NCBI RefSeq assembly: GCF_003115845.1
Contig: NZ_KZ819038.1
Span: 31,349 to 95,348 of the forward strand
DNA: 64,000 bases
Reading direction: 5' to 3'
From: Brenneria roseae subsp. roseae
GTDB lineage: Bacteria > Pseudomonadota > Gammaproteobacteria > Enterobacterales > Enterobacteriaceae
Shown here in pieces: positions 57,376-64,000 of this stretch. Each line of letters opens with the position of its first letter. Position 1 is the stretch's first letter. The notes under the pieces are model-generated. The model worked only from the letters and a program-made list of their open reading frames with translations. It did no database searches and had not been told where the DNA came from. The position numbers and the translations under genes are program-made.

Positions 57376-57891
57376 ATGAAAAAAATCGCGTGTCTTTCAG
57401 CATTGGCTTGTGTATTAGCCGTTAGTGCAGGTTCCGCAATGGCTGGCCAGAGCACTGTGACTGCCGGTTATGCTCAGGGTGACGCTCAAGGCGTCATTAA
57501 TAAAGCAAAAGGCTTTAACCTGAAATATCGTTATGAGCAAGATAATGATCCGCTGGGTGTAATTGGTTCTTTCACCTATTTGGGAGATAGCAATACTAAC
57601 GACGGTTTATACACCAAAGGTCAATACATGGGCTTTACTGCCGGTCCAGCCTATCGTCTGAATGACTGGGCAAGCATCTACGGTGTTGTCGGTTTCAGCC
57701 ATGGTAAATATACCGGCAACGAAACTGACGGTTCTTCCCATCAGAGCAATGACGATTATGGCTTCACCTACGGTGCTGGCCTACAGTTCAATCCGCTCCA
57801 GGACGTTGCTCTGGACGTGGGTTACGAACAAAGCCGTATCCGCAGTGTTGATGTCGGTACCTGGGCTGTTGGCGTAGGTTACCGCTTCTAA
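57376..57891 (+). CDS. ompX: Outer membrane protein OmpX
   Basis: A 171-residue eight-stranded beta-barrel of the OmpX/Ail family. The signal peptide is cleaved after AMA (MKKIACLSALACVLAVSAGS), and the mature chain begins GQSTVTAGYAQG; it ends with Phe (GVGYRF), the outer membrane assembly signal. OmpX protrudes from the surface and affects adhesion and complement resistance in relatives. The gene has its own terminator. Confidence 0.95.
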   Translation: MKKIACLSALACVLAVSAGSAMAGQSTVTAGYAQGDAQGVINKAKGFNLKYRYEQDNDPLGVIGSFTYLGDSNTNDGLYTKGQYMGFTAGPAYRLNDWASIYGVVGFSHGKYTGNETDGSSHQSNDDYGFTYGAGLQFNPLQDVALDVGYEQSRIRSVDVGTWAVGVGYRF

Positions 57892-57941
57892 TCTAAGACG
57901 AGTGGTTTTTGCCTTCAGTTTTGGTTGTTAGATGTGTCAAT

Positions 57942-57971
57942 AAAAATCCGTCTCTTGAGGCGGATTTTTTT
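57942..57971 (+). terminator. Rho-independent terminator of ompX
   Basis: Stem AAAATCCGTC/GGCGGATTTT with a TCTTGA-centred loop, followed by a T-run, 50 bp after the ompX stop. Confidence 0.88.
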
Positions 57972-58036
57972 ATGGCGGATATTCTTCGGTGGTGGATGAA
58001 TAGCGGCGTTGCGCTGCTGCTTCGGGCCAGCTACGC

Positions 58037-59446
58037 TTAAGCCTGTGGCGGTTGCTGGGGGCGGTAACGCCACAGCCAACGTCCGCTCGTCATACGGCGG
58101 TAGTAAAAAAAGCCGCGAACAATCCAGTCCAGAAACATCCCCATCCAGACGCCGATGACGCCAAATCCGAGCATGACGCCCAGGATATAACCGGCGATGA
58201 TACGGCATCCCCACATGCCAGCCATAGCGATCCACATGGTATAGCTGGCGTCTTTTGCGCCCTTCAACCCCGCTGGCAGAACCCAGGATGCAGCCCAGAT
58301 CGGCATAAAAAGCGCATTCAGCCAAATGAGATGCTGAACCACCTCGATCACGTCGGGTTCATTGGTATAAAACGCCGCCATATAGCGCGCACCGGGGATG
58401 GACAGGATCGCAAGAATGCAAAGGCCGACATTGGAGAGCCAGAAGATATAGTTCAACTGTCGGGTAGCTTGCATAATCTGCCCTTTGCCTAATCGCGTAC
58501 CGACAATAATGGTGGCAGCAGAGCCAAGCGAGTTGCCTGGAAGATTTATCAGTGTTGCGATCGAAAAGGCAATAAAGTTACCGGCGATCACTTCGGTGCC
58601 CATGCCTGCGACAAAACGCTGAGTGATCAGCTTACCGACATTGAACATGACGGATTCAATACTGGCGGGGATACCGATGCTAAGCACTTCATACAAAATC
58701 GAGACGGTAAAAGGTGCGAAATAGGATTTAAACGGTATTCTCAGCGCGCCTTTAAAACCGTGCATCAGCGTCAGGATGACAAACAACGCACCAATATAGC
58801 GGGAGATGGTAATTCCGATGCCTGCGCCGATAAATCCAATGCCATCCCAGGAGAATACGCCGTAAATCAGCAAGCTACTGATAGCAATATTGAGGATGTT
58901 CATACCGATGTTAATGACCATCGGTAGTTTGGTATTGCCCGCGCCGCGTAAGGCCCCGCATCCTACCAGCGTGATAGCTAATGCAGGGTAACCCCAGACG
59001 GTCCAGCGCAGGAAGGTTAACGCGAGACTTTTGACGTATTCGTCGGCCTGTCCCGCGATCAGGTCAATAATCGGTTCGCCGGCAAACTCAACCAGCACAA
59101 CCAGCAGGAATGATACGAGAACGAGCAGAGAGATGGATTGGCGTGATGCCGAGCGCGCCTGTTTTCTGTTTCGCTGCCCCAGACTGAAGGCGACGACGAC
59201 GGCGGTACCTAAGGCCACCGCGGTAAAAAAGGCGATAATAAGCATGTTGAAACTGTCTGCCAGACCAACAGCAGCCATTGCTTCTTTGCCCAGCCAGCTC
59301 ACCAGCAAGGTGCTGAACACCCCCATCAGGACAACACACAGTCCTTCGATGAAAATAGGGAAAGCCAGCGGTGCGATTTCTCGCCAGAATAGCACTCGAT
59401 TTGAATATCGTTTTTTATACCAGTCTGTATCTTTAAGTTTGCTCAT
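58037..59446 (-). CDS. MATE-family efflux transporter (YeeO-like)
   Basis: A 469-residue MATE exporter with twelve helices in two similar halves (first from FWREIAPLAFPIFIEGLCVV, second from SILYEVLSIGIPASIESVMF). Typical MATE motifs such as GKEAMAAVGLADS and GNSLGSAATIIVGTRLGKG are seen. It probably exports organic cations or flavins by Na+/H+ antiport; the resemblance to YeeO is from memory. ATG 59446 (MSKLKDTDWYKKR) is chosen over an extension to 59539 because the extension is not hydrophobic and has no ribosome-binding site. Confidence 0.88.
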   Translation of the reverse strand: MSKLKDTDWYKKRYSNRVLFWREIAPLAFPIFIEGLCVVLMGVFSTLLVSWLGKEAMAAVGLADSFNMLIIAFFTAVALGTAVVVAFSLGQRNRKQARSASRQSISLLVLVSFLLVVLVEFAGEPIIDLIAGQADEYVKSLALTFLRWTVWGYPALAITLVGCGALRGAGNTKLPMVINIGMNILNIAISSLLIYGVFSWDGIGFIGAGIGITISRYIGALFVILTLMHGFKGALRIPFKSYFAPFTVSILYEVLSIGIPASIESVMFNVGKLITQRFVAGMGTEVIAGNFIAFSIATLINLPGNSLGSAATIIVGTRLGKGQIMQATRQLNYIFWLSNVGLCILAILSIPGARYMAAFYTNEPDVIEVVQHLIWLNALFMPIWAASWVLPAGLKGAKDASYTMWIAMAGMWGCRIIAGYILGVMLGFGVIGVWMGMFLDWIVRGFFYYRRMTSGRWLWRYRPQQPPQA

Positions 59447-59801
59447 AAAACGAGCTTGGTGATATCCCAACGTTTCCCCGCTGAATTCAATAGAAAGCAG
59501 AACGATGCGCCAATCATCTGGTGCAATCCCCCGGTGCAAAGGGGGATTGGTGGCAATGGACAGTTAACAGAGTACCAGCAGCAGGATCGATGCTCCAGTG
59601 CATATTTACAGGTTATGACGGAAGTTGATTGTTACAGTCTGGAGGTTATTTTATATTTTTCTTAATTTAGGCTAATCCATAATTTAAAATAATATACGCC
59701 ATGGCCTTAGGGGTTTGCCGGACTCAGCGGCTATGGCGGAATGACTAAATTACGGATGAAAATGCCATGAAATAACCGCGGTAAGCATTGAGTCCGATAA
59801 A
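59447..59801. other. Intergenic region MATE-hicB (355 bp)
   Basis: This region marks the passage from core-like sequence to the AT-richer accessory island. A short plus-strand frame (59456-59665) has no support. No repeat or RNA was recognised. Confidence 0.4.
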
Positions 59802-60236
59802 TTAAGAATCAACTTTTGTAATAGAAACAGCAACTTCATAACCGAGTAAATATAAAGCCTGCTCTAATGTTTCAATTTTTGACGCATGATTCACGTCTAA
59901 TAGCCGGTCTATCTGCGGCCCTTTCTGATTAAGCTTGCGAGCCAGATCTGCTTTTCGTGTACCTGTCTGAATCATTGCGTTATGCAAAGCCGCTTTCAGG
60001 TTGACAAGCACGGGCAGGTGAATGCGTATTTCGTTGTGCTGCAACTCTGATGGCTTGGGAATCGGTATCCTTGCATCAATGTATTCTCCAATAATCCCCG
60101 TCAACCAACTGGCCGCTTCCAGGTCAATATCCTCTTCGGTGAATGCGGTGGATGTTAAGTTTTTGAAATCTCTATAGAGAATTTCATACTGTCCTGAATC
60201 TTCATTAAAACTCACTAATGCCGGGTAGGTGAACAT
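59802..60236 (-). CDS. HicB-family antitoxin, orphan
   Basis: A 144-residue HicB-type protein: N-terminal HicB fold (MFTYPALVSFNEDSGQYEILYRDF, ending in RIPIPKPS) and C-terminal HTH (MIQTGTRKADLARKLNQKGPQIDRLLDVNHASKIETLEQAL). In intact systems a gene for the small HicA RNA-cutting toxin lies directly beside it. None was found within 300 bp on either side, so it is either a solitary regulator or the remnant of a lost pair. A palindrome upstream suggests it still represses its own promoter. Confidence 0.8.
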   Translation of the reverse strand: MFTYPALVSFNEDSGQYEILYRDFKNLTSTAFTEEDIDLEAASWLTGIIGEYIDARIPIPKPSELQHNEIRIHLPVLVNLKAALHNAMIQTGTRKADLARKLNQKGPQIDRLLDVNHASKIETLEQALYLLGYEVAVSITKVDS

Positions 60237-60291
60237 ATAACGTCTCCGATTTATTGAAATCGATAACAGAATAGCATGAAAGTTATGTAAT

Positions 60292-60307
60292 ACAACATTT
60301 ATGTTGT
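60292..60307. promoter_or_regulatory. Palindromic operator upstream of hicB
   Basis: ACAACAT and ATGTTGT are perfect 7-bp arms around TT, 56-71 bp before the hicB start, in the place expected for HicB autorepression. Confidence 0.6.
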
Positions 60308-60347
60308 TTTTTTGATTGACAGTGAAGGAAGATTACGTTTGGCAATG

Positions 60348-60488
60348 TTATGACTGCGAGCTACGCAGTGCCCGGCACACGGCTAAATCCACCCATTGCG
60401 GGTTGTTCCGGTTAGTGGTGCTGAACTTCAGATAGGGAACCCAGTCCGATTGATGATGTCGGATATGCGGCGATTGCTCCGATCGCAC
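60348..60488 (-). pseudogene. Possible gene remnant, 46-residue C-terminal fragment
   Basis: A minus-strand frame begins with a GTG, follows a stop upstream and codes for a Trp-rich sequence (DWVPYLKFSTTNRNNPQWVDL). It looks like the end of a larger protein, possibly from a mobile element, not recognised. It has no ribosome-binding site. Confidence 0.25.
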
Positions 60489-60535
60489 AATTCAGACTGA
60501 GTTTCCTTCATATAATCATTATGTTGTGAAGTTAT

Positions 60536-61387
60536 TTATCCTCGACCGTAGAGGACAAAATCGATGAGGTTGCCAAATTGGACGGGAAAGCTGTACTCAA
60601 ACCACATGAAGAATTTCCCAGAAATAAAGTAGTAGGCAATCACTGATAGCAAGGTCACGTAGAGTATGTTTTTATTGGGATTCGCATACTTATTCGTTCT
60701 TCTTACAATCCAGGATTCTCCGGCGCTTTCAGACCGGAGGGCTTTCCTCGCCGCCAGAAAATAGATTGAAAAAAGTGTCATTCTGATTTCAGCCAGAAAT
60801 AACAAGCATACCCCCGCCAGATGAAAAACAAACCAGAGAGCATCTTGTTTATTGAAATAATTGGAGAGCCCGGTGACGCCATATCTGTTTATTATTTCCT
60901 GACTATACTGGAAATACCGTGGCGCATAATCTGGTGAGAATGCTTTGTTAACGAGAAACAAGTTAGCCGCACAAAAGGCTGAAGCAAAAACCAATGAAAA
61001 AAACCATGCGCTCCCACGGAGATATCCTTTATATAGGCCGTGCAACGTTCCTCCTGCCCATAGAGAAATAGAAAATATCGTTATGGATGAAAGCACATAT
61101 AGCACTTCGCTTCTGAGGAATAAATATATAATTCCCAGGATAATAGAAAGAAAGCAAATGAAAAGAACAAGCTCCTGCTCGTCTTGAGGTCGATGAGCGG
61201 GAGGACTGGTTAGGTTTATTACATTGTTTACGGTAAGGTTAAAGAAATTTCCTTGTTGATTTTTTACCGATGGGCCTTTATTTCTTATGGAATCGACAAT
61301 AACCCCCAACCCAAGCCCCAGCAGGGTAAAAAACAAAGATATATATATGTCCAATTCCTTTGACTGGATTGCTTCTAGCAGACTCAT
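60536..61387 (-). CDS. Multispanning membrane protein of unknown function
   Basis: A 283-residue protein with about six hydrophobic helices (first LFFTLLGLGLGVIVDSIR, later FICFLSIILGIIYLFLRS, SLVFASAFCAANLFLV, LAGVCLLFLAEI, VTLLSVIAYYFISG). Between the first two helices is a soluble loop of about 40 residues. No enzyme or transporter motif was recognised. It stands alone in an AT-rich stretch with base use unlike the core genes, suggesting transfer. Another gene of this island type could pair with it, but nothing in the sequence shows that. Confidence 0.65.
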   Translation of the reverse strand: MSLLEAIQSKELDIYISLFFTLLGLGLGVIVDSIRNKGPSVKNQQGNFFNLTVNNVINLTSPPAHRPQDEQELVLFICFLSIILGIIYLFLRSEVLYVLSSITIFSISLWAGGTLHGLYKGYLRGSAWFFSLVFASAFCAANLFLVNKAFSPDYAPRYFQYSQEIINRYGVTGLSNYFNKQDALWFVFHLAGVCLLFLAEIRMTLFSIYFLAARKALRSESAGESWIVRRTNKYANPNKNILYVTLLSVIAYYFISGKFFMWFEYSFPVQFGNLIDFVLYGRG

Positions 61388-61528
61388 CTCTCCATATACT
61401 CCTTTTCGTCGTTTAACCGTTATCAGCTGATATCTATATTATTATATTTTTAGAGAACACAATATAACTCCGTTCCATGGGAAAGAGGAACAGATGCTAT
61501 TCGACAAATACCACCGCTTTTTCATCAA

Positions 61529-61813
61529 TTACCATGTAGAGGGTAAACGTCTATGGGGATGAAAAACGCGTAAAATCTGGATAATGTTATCTCTCACACG
61601 GTAAGGGATGATGTAGGGATAGTGTGTTAACACAAGCTCACGCGTTTCCGGAACGCGGCCAGGTCTTCCCATTGCAGGCTGTTGCGGTAGTAATCCCGCT
61701 AATCTTTGAACTTCATTAACAAACTGGCTGGCAGCCTGTAGATCGTCTTGCGCAATGTATAGGTATTCGGCTTCCAGATTGGCTGCTGCCTTGCGCAACC
61801 ATTTAACTTCCAT
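61529..61813 (-). CDS. ParE/RelE-family toxin
   Basis: A 94-residue toxin with the ParE pattern: MEVKWLRKAAANLEAEYLYIAQDD, the central PAMGRPGRVPETRELVLTHYPYIIPY and the end QILRVFHPHRRLP. The length is typical for ParE. Its start overlaps by 11 bp the 3' end of an antitoxin-like frame that has lost its beginning, so the toxin may be silent, be controlled by another antitoxin, or have lost activity. Catalytic ability cannot be judged from sequence, as ParE has no clear active site. Confidence 0.82.
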   Translation of the reverse strand: MEVKWLRKAAANLEAEYLYIAQDDLQAASQFVNEVQRLAGLLPQQPAMGRPGRVPETRELVLTHYPYIIPYRVRDNIIQILRVFHPHRRLPSTW

Positions 61814-61945
61814 GCTTTACCACGCCTAACTTTTTGAACAGGCCGTTCATCTCATCGGCTGAAACAAAATCACCTGCGTCGGCTTCCTTGATGGCTTGCT
61901 CGATCTCTGCAATCTGCCAGGCTTCCTGTTGAAAAAGAGTTAACG
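61803..61945 (-). pseudogene. Truncated CopG/RHH-type antitoxin of the ParE pair
   Basis: The frame ends in a typical antitoxin C-terminus (QEAWQIAEIEQAIKEADAGD, then FVSADEMNGLFKKLGVV). Upstream there is no ATG, GTG or TTG in frame before a stop near 62003, and the expected N-terminal ribbon-helix-helix DNA-binding region is missing. A deletion or insertion has therefore removed the 5' part at about 61940; the left limit given is approximate. Confidence 0.65.
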
Positions 61946-61991
61946 AATAAGGCCAAGAGAAGTGGATACCGATTGTAATATTAAGAACTGT

Positions 61992-62019
61992 AAAAGGTAT
62001 CTTTTAGAGGATACCTTTT
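61992..62019. terminator. Rho-independent terminator, bidirectional
   Basis: Perfect 10-bp arms AAAAGGTATC and GATACCTTTT around an 8-base loop, with a T-run on the plus strand. The gene it once served is not visible, which agrees with a nearby deletion breakpoint. Confidence 0.75.
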
Positions 62020-62211
62020 TATTAAACATGTAGTGCTTATCTGCTATCAATCACTCATCATAAAAACGATAAAGCACGGTGCTGACAATCCATATTCATA
62101 CAAAAACAGAGCCTCATAGTATTTAAAAAAACCTTCTGATGAGGTATTATATTCATGTAATAGATACGGCGACACTGTGCCGTAGAATGGGATTTTTTGT
62201 ATGGAGGCATA

Positions 62212-62691
62212 ATGTCCAATCTTATTTATCTTAGCGTTACCGGGAAAAAACAGGGACTGATATCAGCAGGATGTTCATCACTGGATTCTATTGGCAACAA
62301 GTATCAATCCGCCCATGAAAATGAAATTTTTGTTTATGAACTGGTAAATAACATTAATCGGGCAGAGAACGTTGCTCTTCTTCCTGTGGAGATCAGAAAA
62401 CCAATAGACAAAGCCACTCCATTGTTTGCTCAGGCGATTAATGACAATGAAAAGCTGGAGTGTGAGTTTTCTTTCTACAGAACGGCTCAGTCAGGCGGGA
62501 ATGAACTTTATTTCAGAATGAAGCTGAGAGATGCGATTATTAACAATATCCGCTTTTTTTATCCTAACTCACTAACACATAATGAAGTTCAGCCACAAGA
62601 AAGCGTGTCATTCAAGTTTGCTTCTATTGAGTGGGAGCATGTTATTGCAAGAACCAGTGCTTATATGCTTTGGCAGAATGTAGCCTACTAA
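62212..62691 (+). CDS. hcp: Hcp-family type VI secretion tube protein
   Basis: A 159-residue Hcp of the enterobacterial type: MSNLIYLSVTGKKQGLISAG, DSIGNKYQSAHENEIFVYEL, VEIRKPIDKATPLFAQAINDNEKL, ELYFRMKLRDAIINNIRFFYPNSLTHN and the end SIEWEHVIARTSAYMLW. Hexameric rings of Hcp form the tube of the type VI secretion system and carry small effectors in their lumen. No extra toxin domain is attached and no T6SS core genes are in the window, so this is a satellite hcp. GGAGG precedes ATG 62212. It converges with a candidate effector/immunity operon and has its own terminator. Confidence 0.9.
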   Translation: MSNLIYLSVTGKKQGLISAGCSSLDSIGNKYQSAHENEIFVYELVNNINRAENVALLPVEIRKPIDKATPLFAQAINDNEKLECEFSFYRTAQSGGNELYFRMKLRDAIINNIRFFYPNSLTHNEVQPQESVSFKFASIEWEHVIARTSAYMLWQNVAY

Positions 62692-62700
62692 TGTTGATGA

Positions 62701-62730
62701 AGACCGGATGTTATATTCGGTCTTACTTTT
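62701..62730 (+). terminator. Terminator of hcp
   Basis: Arms AGACCG and CGGTCT with an 11-base loop are followed by TTACTTTTTT, 10 bp after the hcp stop; the T-run overlaps the end of the convergent small gene. Confidence 0.75.
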
Positions 62731-62890
62731 TTGAACCATATTTAATATTTACAAACATAATTATAACTATTGATATAAGCATCAGTTTCATCCAATGTTC
62801 AGGAATGAATGAGGCATATAGAAACCATAAGGCAATGGTTAAAACTATCAAAACCTCAGTGGTTATAAAGTTTTTTATTATGTATTTCAT
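62723..62890 (-). CDS. Small membrane protein, candidate immunity protein (second copy)
   Basis: A 55-residue protein starting MKYIIKNFITTEVLIVLTIA and ending NIKYGSKK. It is a clear paralogue of the next gene upstream: both share KYIIK, a helix, LWF-Y--FIPEH, KL-LISIV-II and a Lys-rich tail. Two hydrophobic helices are separated by FIPEH. The ATG lies 7 bp after the stop of its paralogue, so both are co-transcribed with the candidate effector. Tandem duplicated small membrane proteins after a toxin gene are typical of immunity genes. Confidence 0.7.
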   Translation of the reverse strand: MKYIIKNFITTEVLIVLTIALWFLYASFIPEHWMKLMLISIVIIMFVNIKYGSKK

Positions 62891-62897
62891 GATGATT

Positions 62898-63089
62898 TTA
62901 TTTTTTTCTTGACTTTTTTGAAAAGAACTTTACATCAATATAAATAATGACAACGATGGAAATCAATATCAGCTTAACGCTATGTTCAGGAATAAAAAAG
63001 AGATAGAAGAACCATAAGCCAGCAATCAAGGCCAGAAATATGCAGGTAGAAAAAAAGTCTTTTATTATGTATTTAATGAAATTCATCAT
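62898..63089 (-). CDS. Small membrane protein, candidate immunity protein (first copy)
   Basis: A 63-residue protein with two hydrophobic helices (CIFLALIAGLWFFYLFF and VKLILISIVVIIYIDV) around FIPEHS, and a basic tail (KFFSKKSRKK). Its start overlaps the end of the 228-residue gene as ATGA, so the two are translated together, as expected for an effector and its immunity partner. An inner-membrane immunity protein fits a toxin that attacks the membrane. A near-copy follows directly. Confidence 0.72.
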   Translation of the reverse strand: MMNFIKYIIKDFFSTCIFLALIAGLWFFYLFFIPEHSVKLILISIVVIIYIDVKFFSKKSRKK

Positions 63090-63772
63090 TTTATAATTCC
63101 ATTAATAAAATTGATAACCTCTATCTCATTATTTTGTGCGATTAGCATGTAAGCTGGTAAGACAGGCTCGATCAGAAAATACAACATTTCAATTTTCATA
63201 GAATAAAGAGACCAGTAAAGCGGTGGATTGATATCACGTAAATGACGGGCCGACATTGCAGCTTTCTGCACCTTGCCATAAAATGCTGTTATAGTTATTC
63301 CATGAAGTGAATAGGTGTTAATTTTTTTTCGAACAATAGCACCAAAACCAAATGAAGACGTAATGGATTTTGCTAATAGATAGGCTATTGATTCTTTTAT
63401 TGCTCGATTTATTATTATCTCTGATGTTGTTCCCAACACAGATTTGGCAATCATTAATTGTTTATGTTCATCAAAATTCTTCATTAATATATCAACATAA
63501 GCCTTTACCATATCAAGGATAACGTCCTCTCTTTTATATACTTCTACTATAGAAAAGAACATGCGGCGGTCTTCAAATTTAAGCTCTTCGCATACATCGT
63601 TATATTTTTCGAAAAGGCATGATGAATACCAGCTTGTTCTTTCTATACCACTATATAGATTAGTTGTTAGGCTTATTGTGTTGTCTTTTAATTTCTTAGT
63701 CATACTTTCTAGCTGTGAGGCGATAACTCTGTCAGCTTCCATCTTGGATTTTAAGTATTCTGACGTCAACAT
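63086..63772 (-). CDS. Candidate type VI secretion effector (Ssp6-like pore former?), unknown
   Basis: A 228-residue protein without a signal peptide. The N-terminal half is helical and charged; the centre has a moderately hydrophobic, Ser/Gly-containing segment (AYLLAKSITSSFGFGAIVRKK), and the C-terminal part has another (LYSMKIEMLYFLIEPVLPAYMLIAQ). It is followed by two tandem small membrane proteins and faces hcp. This set resembles, in size and order, the Hcp-delivered ion-pore effector Ssp6 with its small membrane immunity protein Sip6 of Serratia, but I could not compare sequences. AAAGGA stands before ATG 63772. The function is an inference from context. Confidence 0.68.
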   Translation of the reverse strand: MLTSEYLKSKMEADRVIASQLESMTKKLKDNTISLTTNLYSGIERTSWYSSCLFEKYNDVCEELKFEDRRMFFSIVEVYKREDVILDMVKAYVDILMKNFDEHKQLMIAKSVLGTTSEIIINRAIKESIAYLLAKSITSSFGFGAIVRKKINTYSLHGITITAFYGKVQKAAMSARHLRDINPPLYWSLYSMKIEMLYFLIEPVLPAYMLIAQNNEIEVINFINGIIK

Positions 63773-63940
63773 GGCATGTTCCTTTCATTCATTATCCCTA
63801 TTATTTAATCTTACTATCAAAAATACTATAGTTTCAAGAATGCAGCGCTTTGAAAATTTTGTTATCTGCAAGATGCATGGACTATAATAGTTTTGCATCG
63901 AATAATTAGCGGTATAATAATTTATTTTCGATTAATGAAA
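63773..63940. other. AT-rich promoter region of the candidate effector operon
   Basis: No gene is supported here. It lies upstream of the effector start and carries its ribosome-binding site at the left edge. Confidence 0.35.
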
Positions 63941-64000
63941 AAGCATCCGTAAGGATGCTTCAGATTGATGACAAAGTCCTGGCCTGCCGGCCAGGACTTT
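63941..64000. terminator. Two tandem hairpins at the window edge
   Basis: First, AAGCATCC/GGATGCTT with a GTAA loop (63941-63960). Second, a perfect 12-bp stem AAAGTCCTGGCC/GGCCAGGACTTT with a TGCC loop (63973-64000). Both could end transcription of a gene beyond the right edge; the second is cut by the window end. Confidence 0.6.

Noticed and set aside
60237..60535. A hicA gene upstream of hicB
   Set aside because: No frame with the HicA pattern (small basic protein with Gly-x-His/Ser-His) on either strand; only an unrelated 46-residue fragment was found.
62631..62912. Plus-strand frame overlapping the end of hcp
   Set aside because: It crosses the hcp terminator and lies opposite the small membrane protein genes, which are paralogous and better supported.

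Overview
The window reads as chromosomal DNA of a plant-associated member of the Enterobacterales, most likely near Pectobacteriaceae (Brenneria/Dickeya/Pectobacterium type). This is judged from proteins close to E. coli homologues, E. coli-like gene order at both ends (moa-ybhL-ybhRSFG-cecR/rhlE at the left; dinG-ybiB, glnHPQ-dps-rhtA-ompX at the right) and a plant-signal-type LuxR locus in the middle. The genus cannot be fixed from the sequence alone. No rRNA, tRNA, CRISPR array or intact insertion sequence was seen.

Layout. 1-3.0 kb: end of the molybdopterin operon moaABCDE, then ybhL. 3.2-3.8 kb: a Phd/YefM-ParE toxin-antitoxin pair. 3.9-11.4 kb: the cecR-ybhGFSR efflux operon and divergent rhlE, with a palindromic operator between them. 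11.5-17.3 kb: DMT exporter and AraC regulator, dusC, mmuM with a coupled unknown gene, and a class IV adenylate cyclase. 17.9-21.8 kb: two tandem periplasmic fumarate-reductase-like flavoproteins around a stand-alone FMN-carrier protein, then a decayed transporter end. 21.9-30.1 kb: a LuxR solo with the plant-signal residue pattern (Met/Trp in place of the AHL-contacting Trp/Tyr), two proline-iminopeptidase-like hydrolases and a complete dipeptide-type ABC importer. 30.3-32.7 kb: small membrane protein, pbpG, GST. 32.8-39.1 kb: DeoR regulator, a 2-aminoethylphosphonate-type ABC transporter and a divergent PLP enzyme of the ethanolamine-phosphate lyase/PbfA type. 39.3-47.1 kb: katE, cedA, bglX, idi, a 34-aa membrane protein, a LysE exporter and an AraC regulator. 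47.3-59.4 kb: dinG, ybiB, M3 peptidase, glnQPH, dps, rhtA, ompX, MATE exporter. 59.8-64 kb: an AT-richer accessory island with an orphan HicB, an unknown membrane protein, a ParE toxin whose antitoxin has lost its start, an Hcp protein, and a candidate type VI effector followed by two tandem paralogous small membrane (immunity-like) proteins.

How it fits together. The most interesting unit is the 21.9-30.1 kb locus. A LuxR receptor, two S33 peptidases/amidases and a peptide importer form a plausible sense-import-cleave circuit for a plant-derived amide or peptide. The same 20-bp element (17/20 identical) lies upstream of both hydrolase genes in the same orientation. Other candidates are the split FAD/FMN periplasmic reductase set, the phosphonate transporter/lyase pair with repeated operator-like motifs, and the Hcp/effector/double-immunity cassette, one member of which (62723-62890) is short and easily missed.
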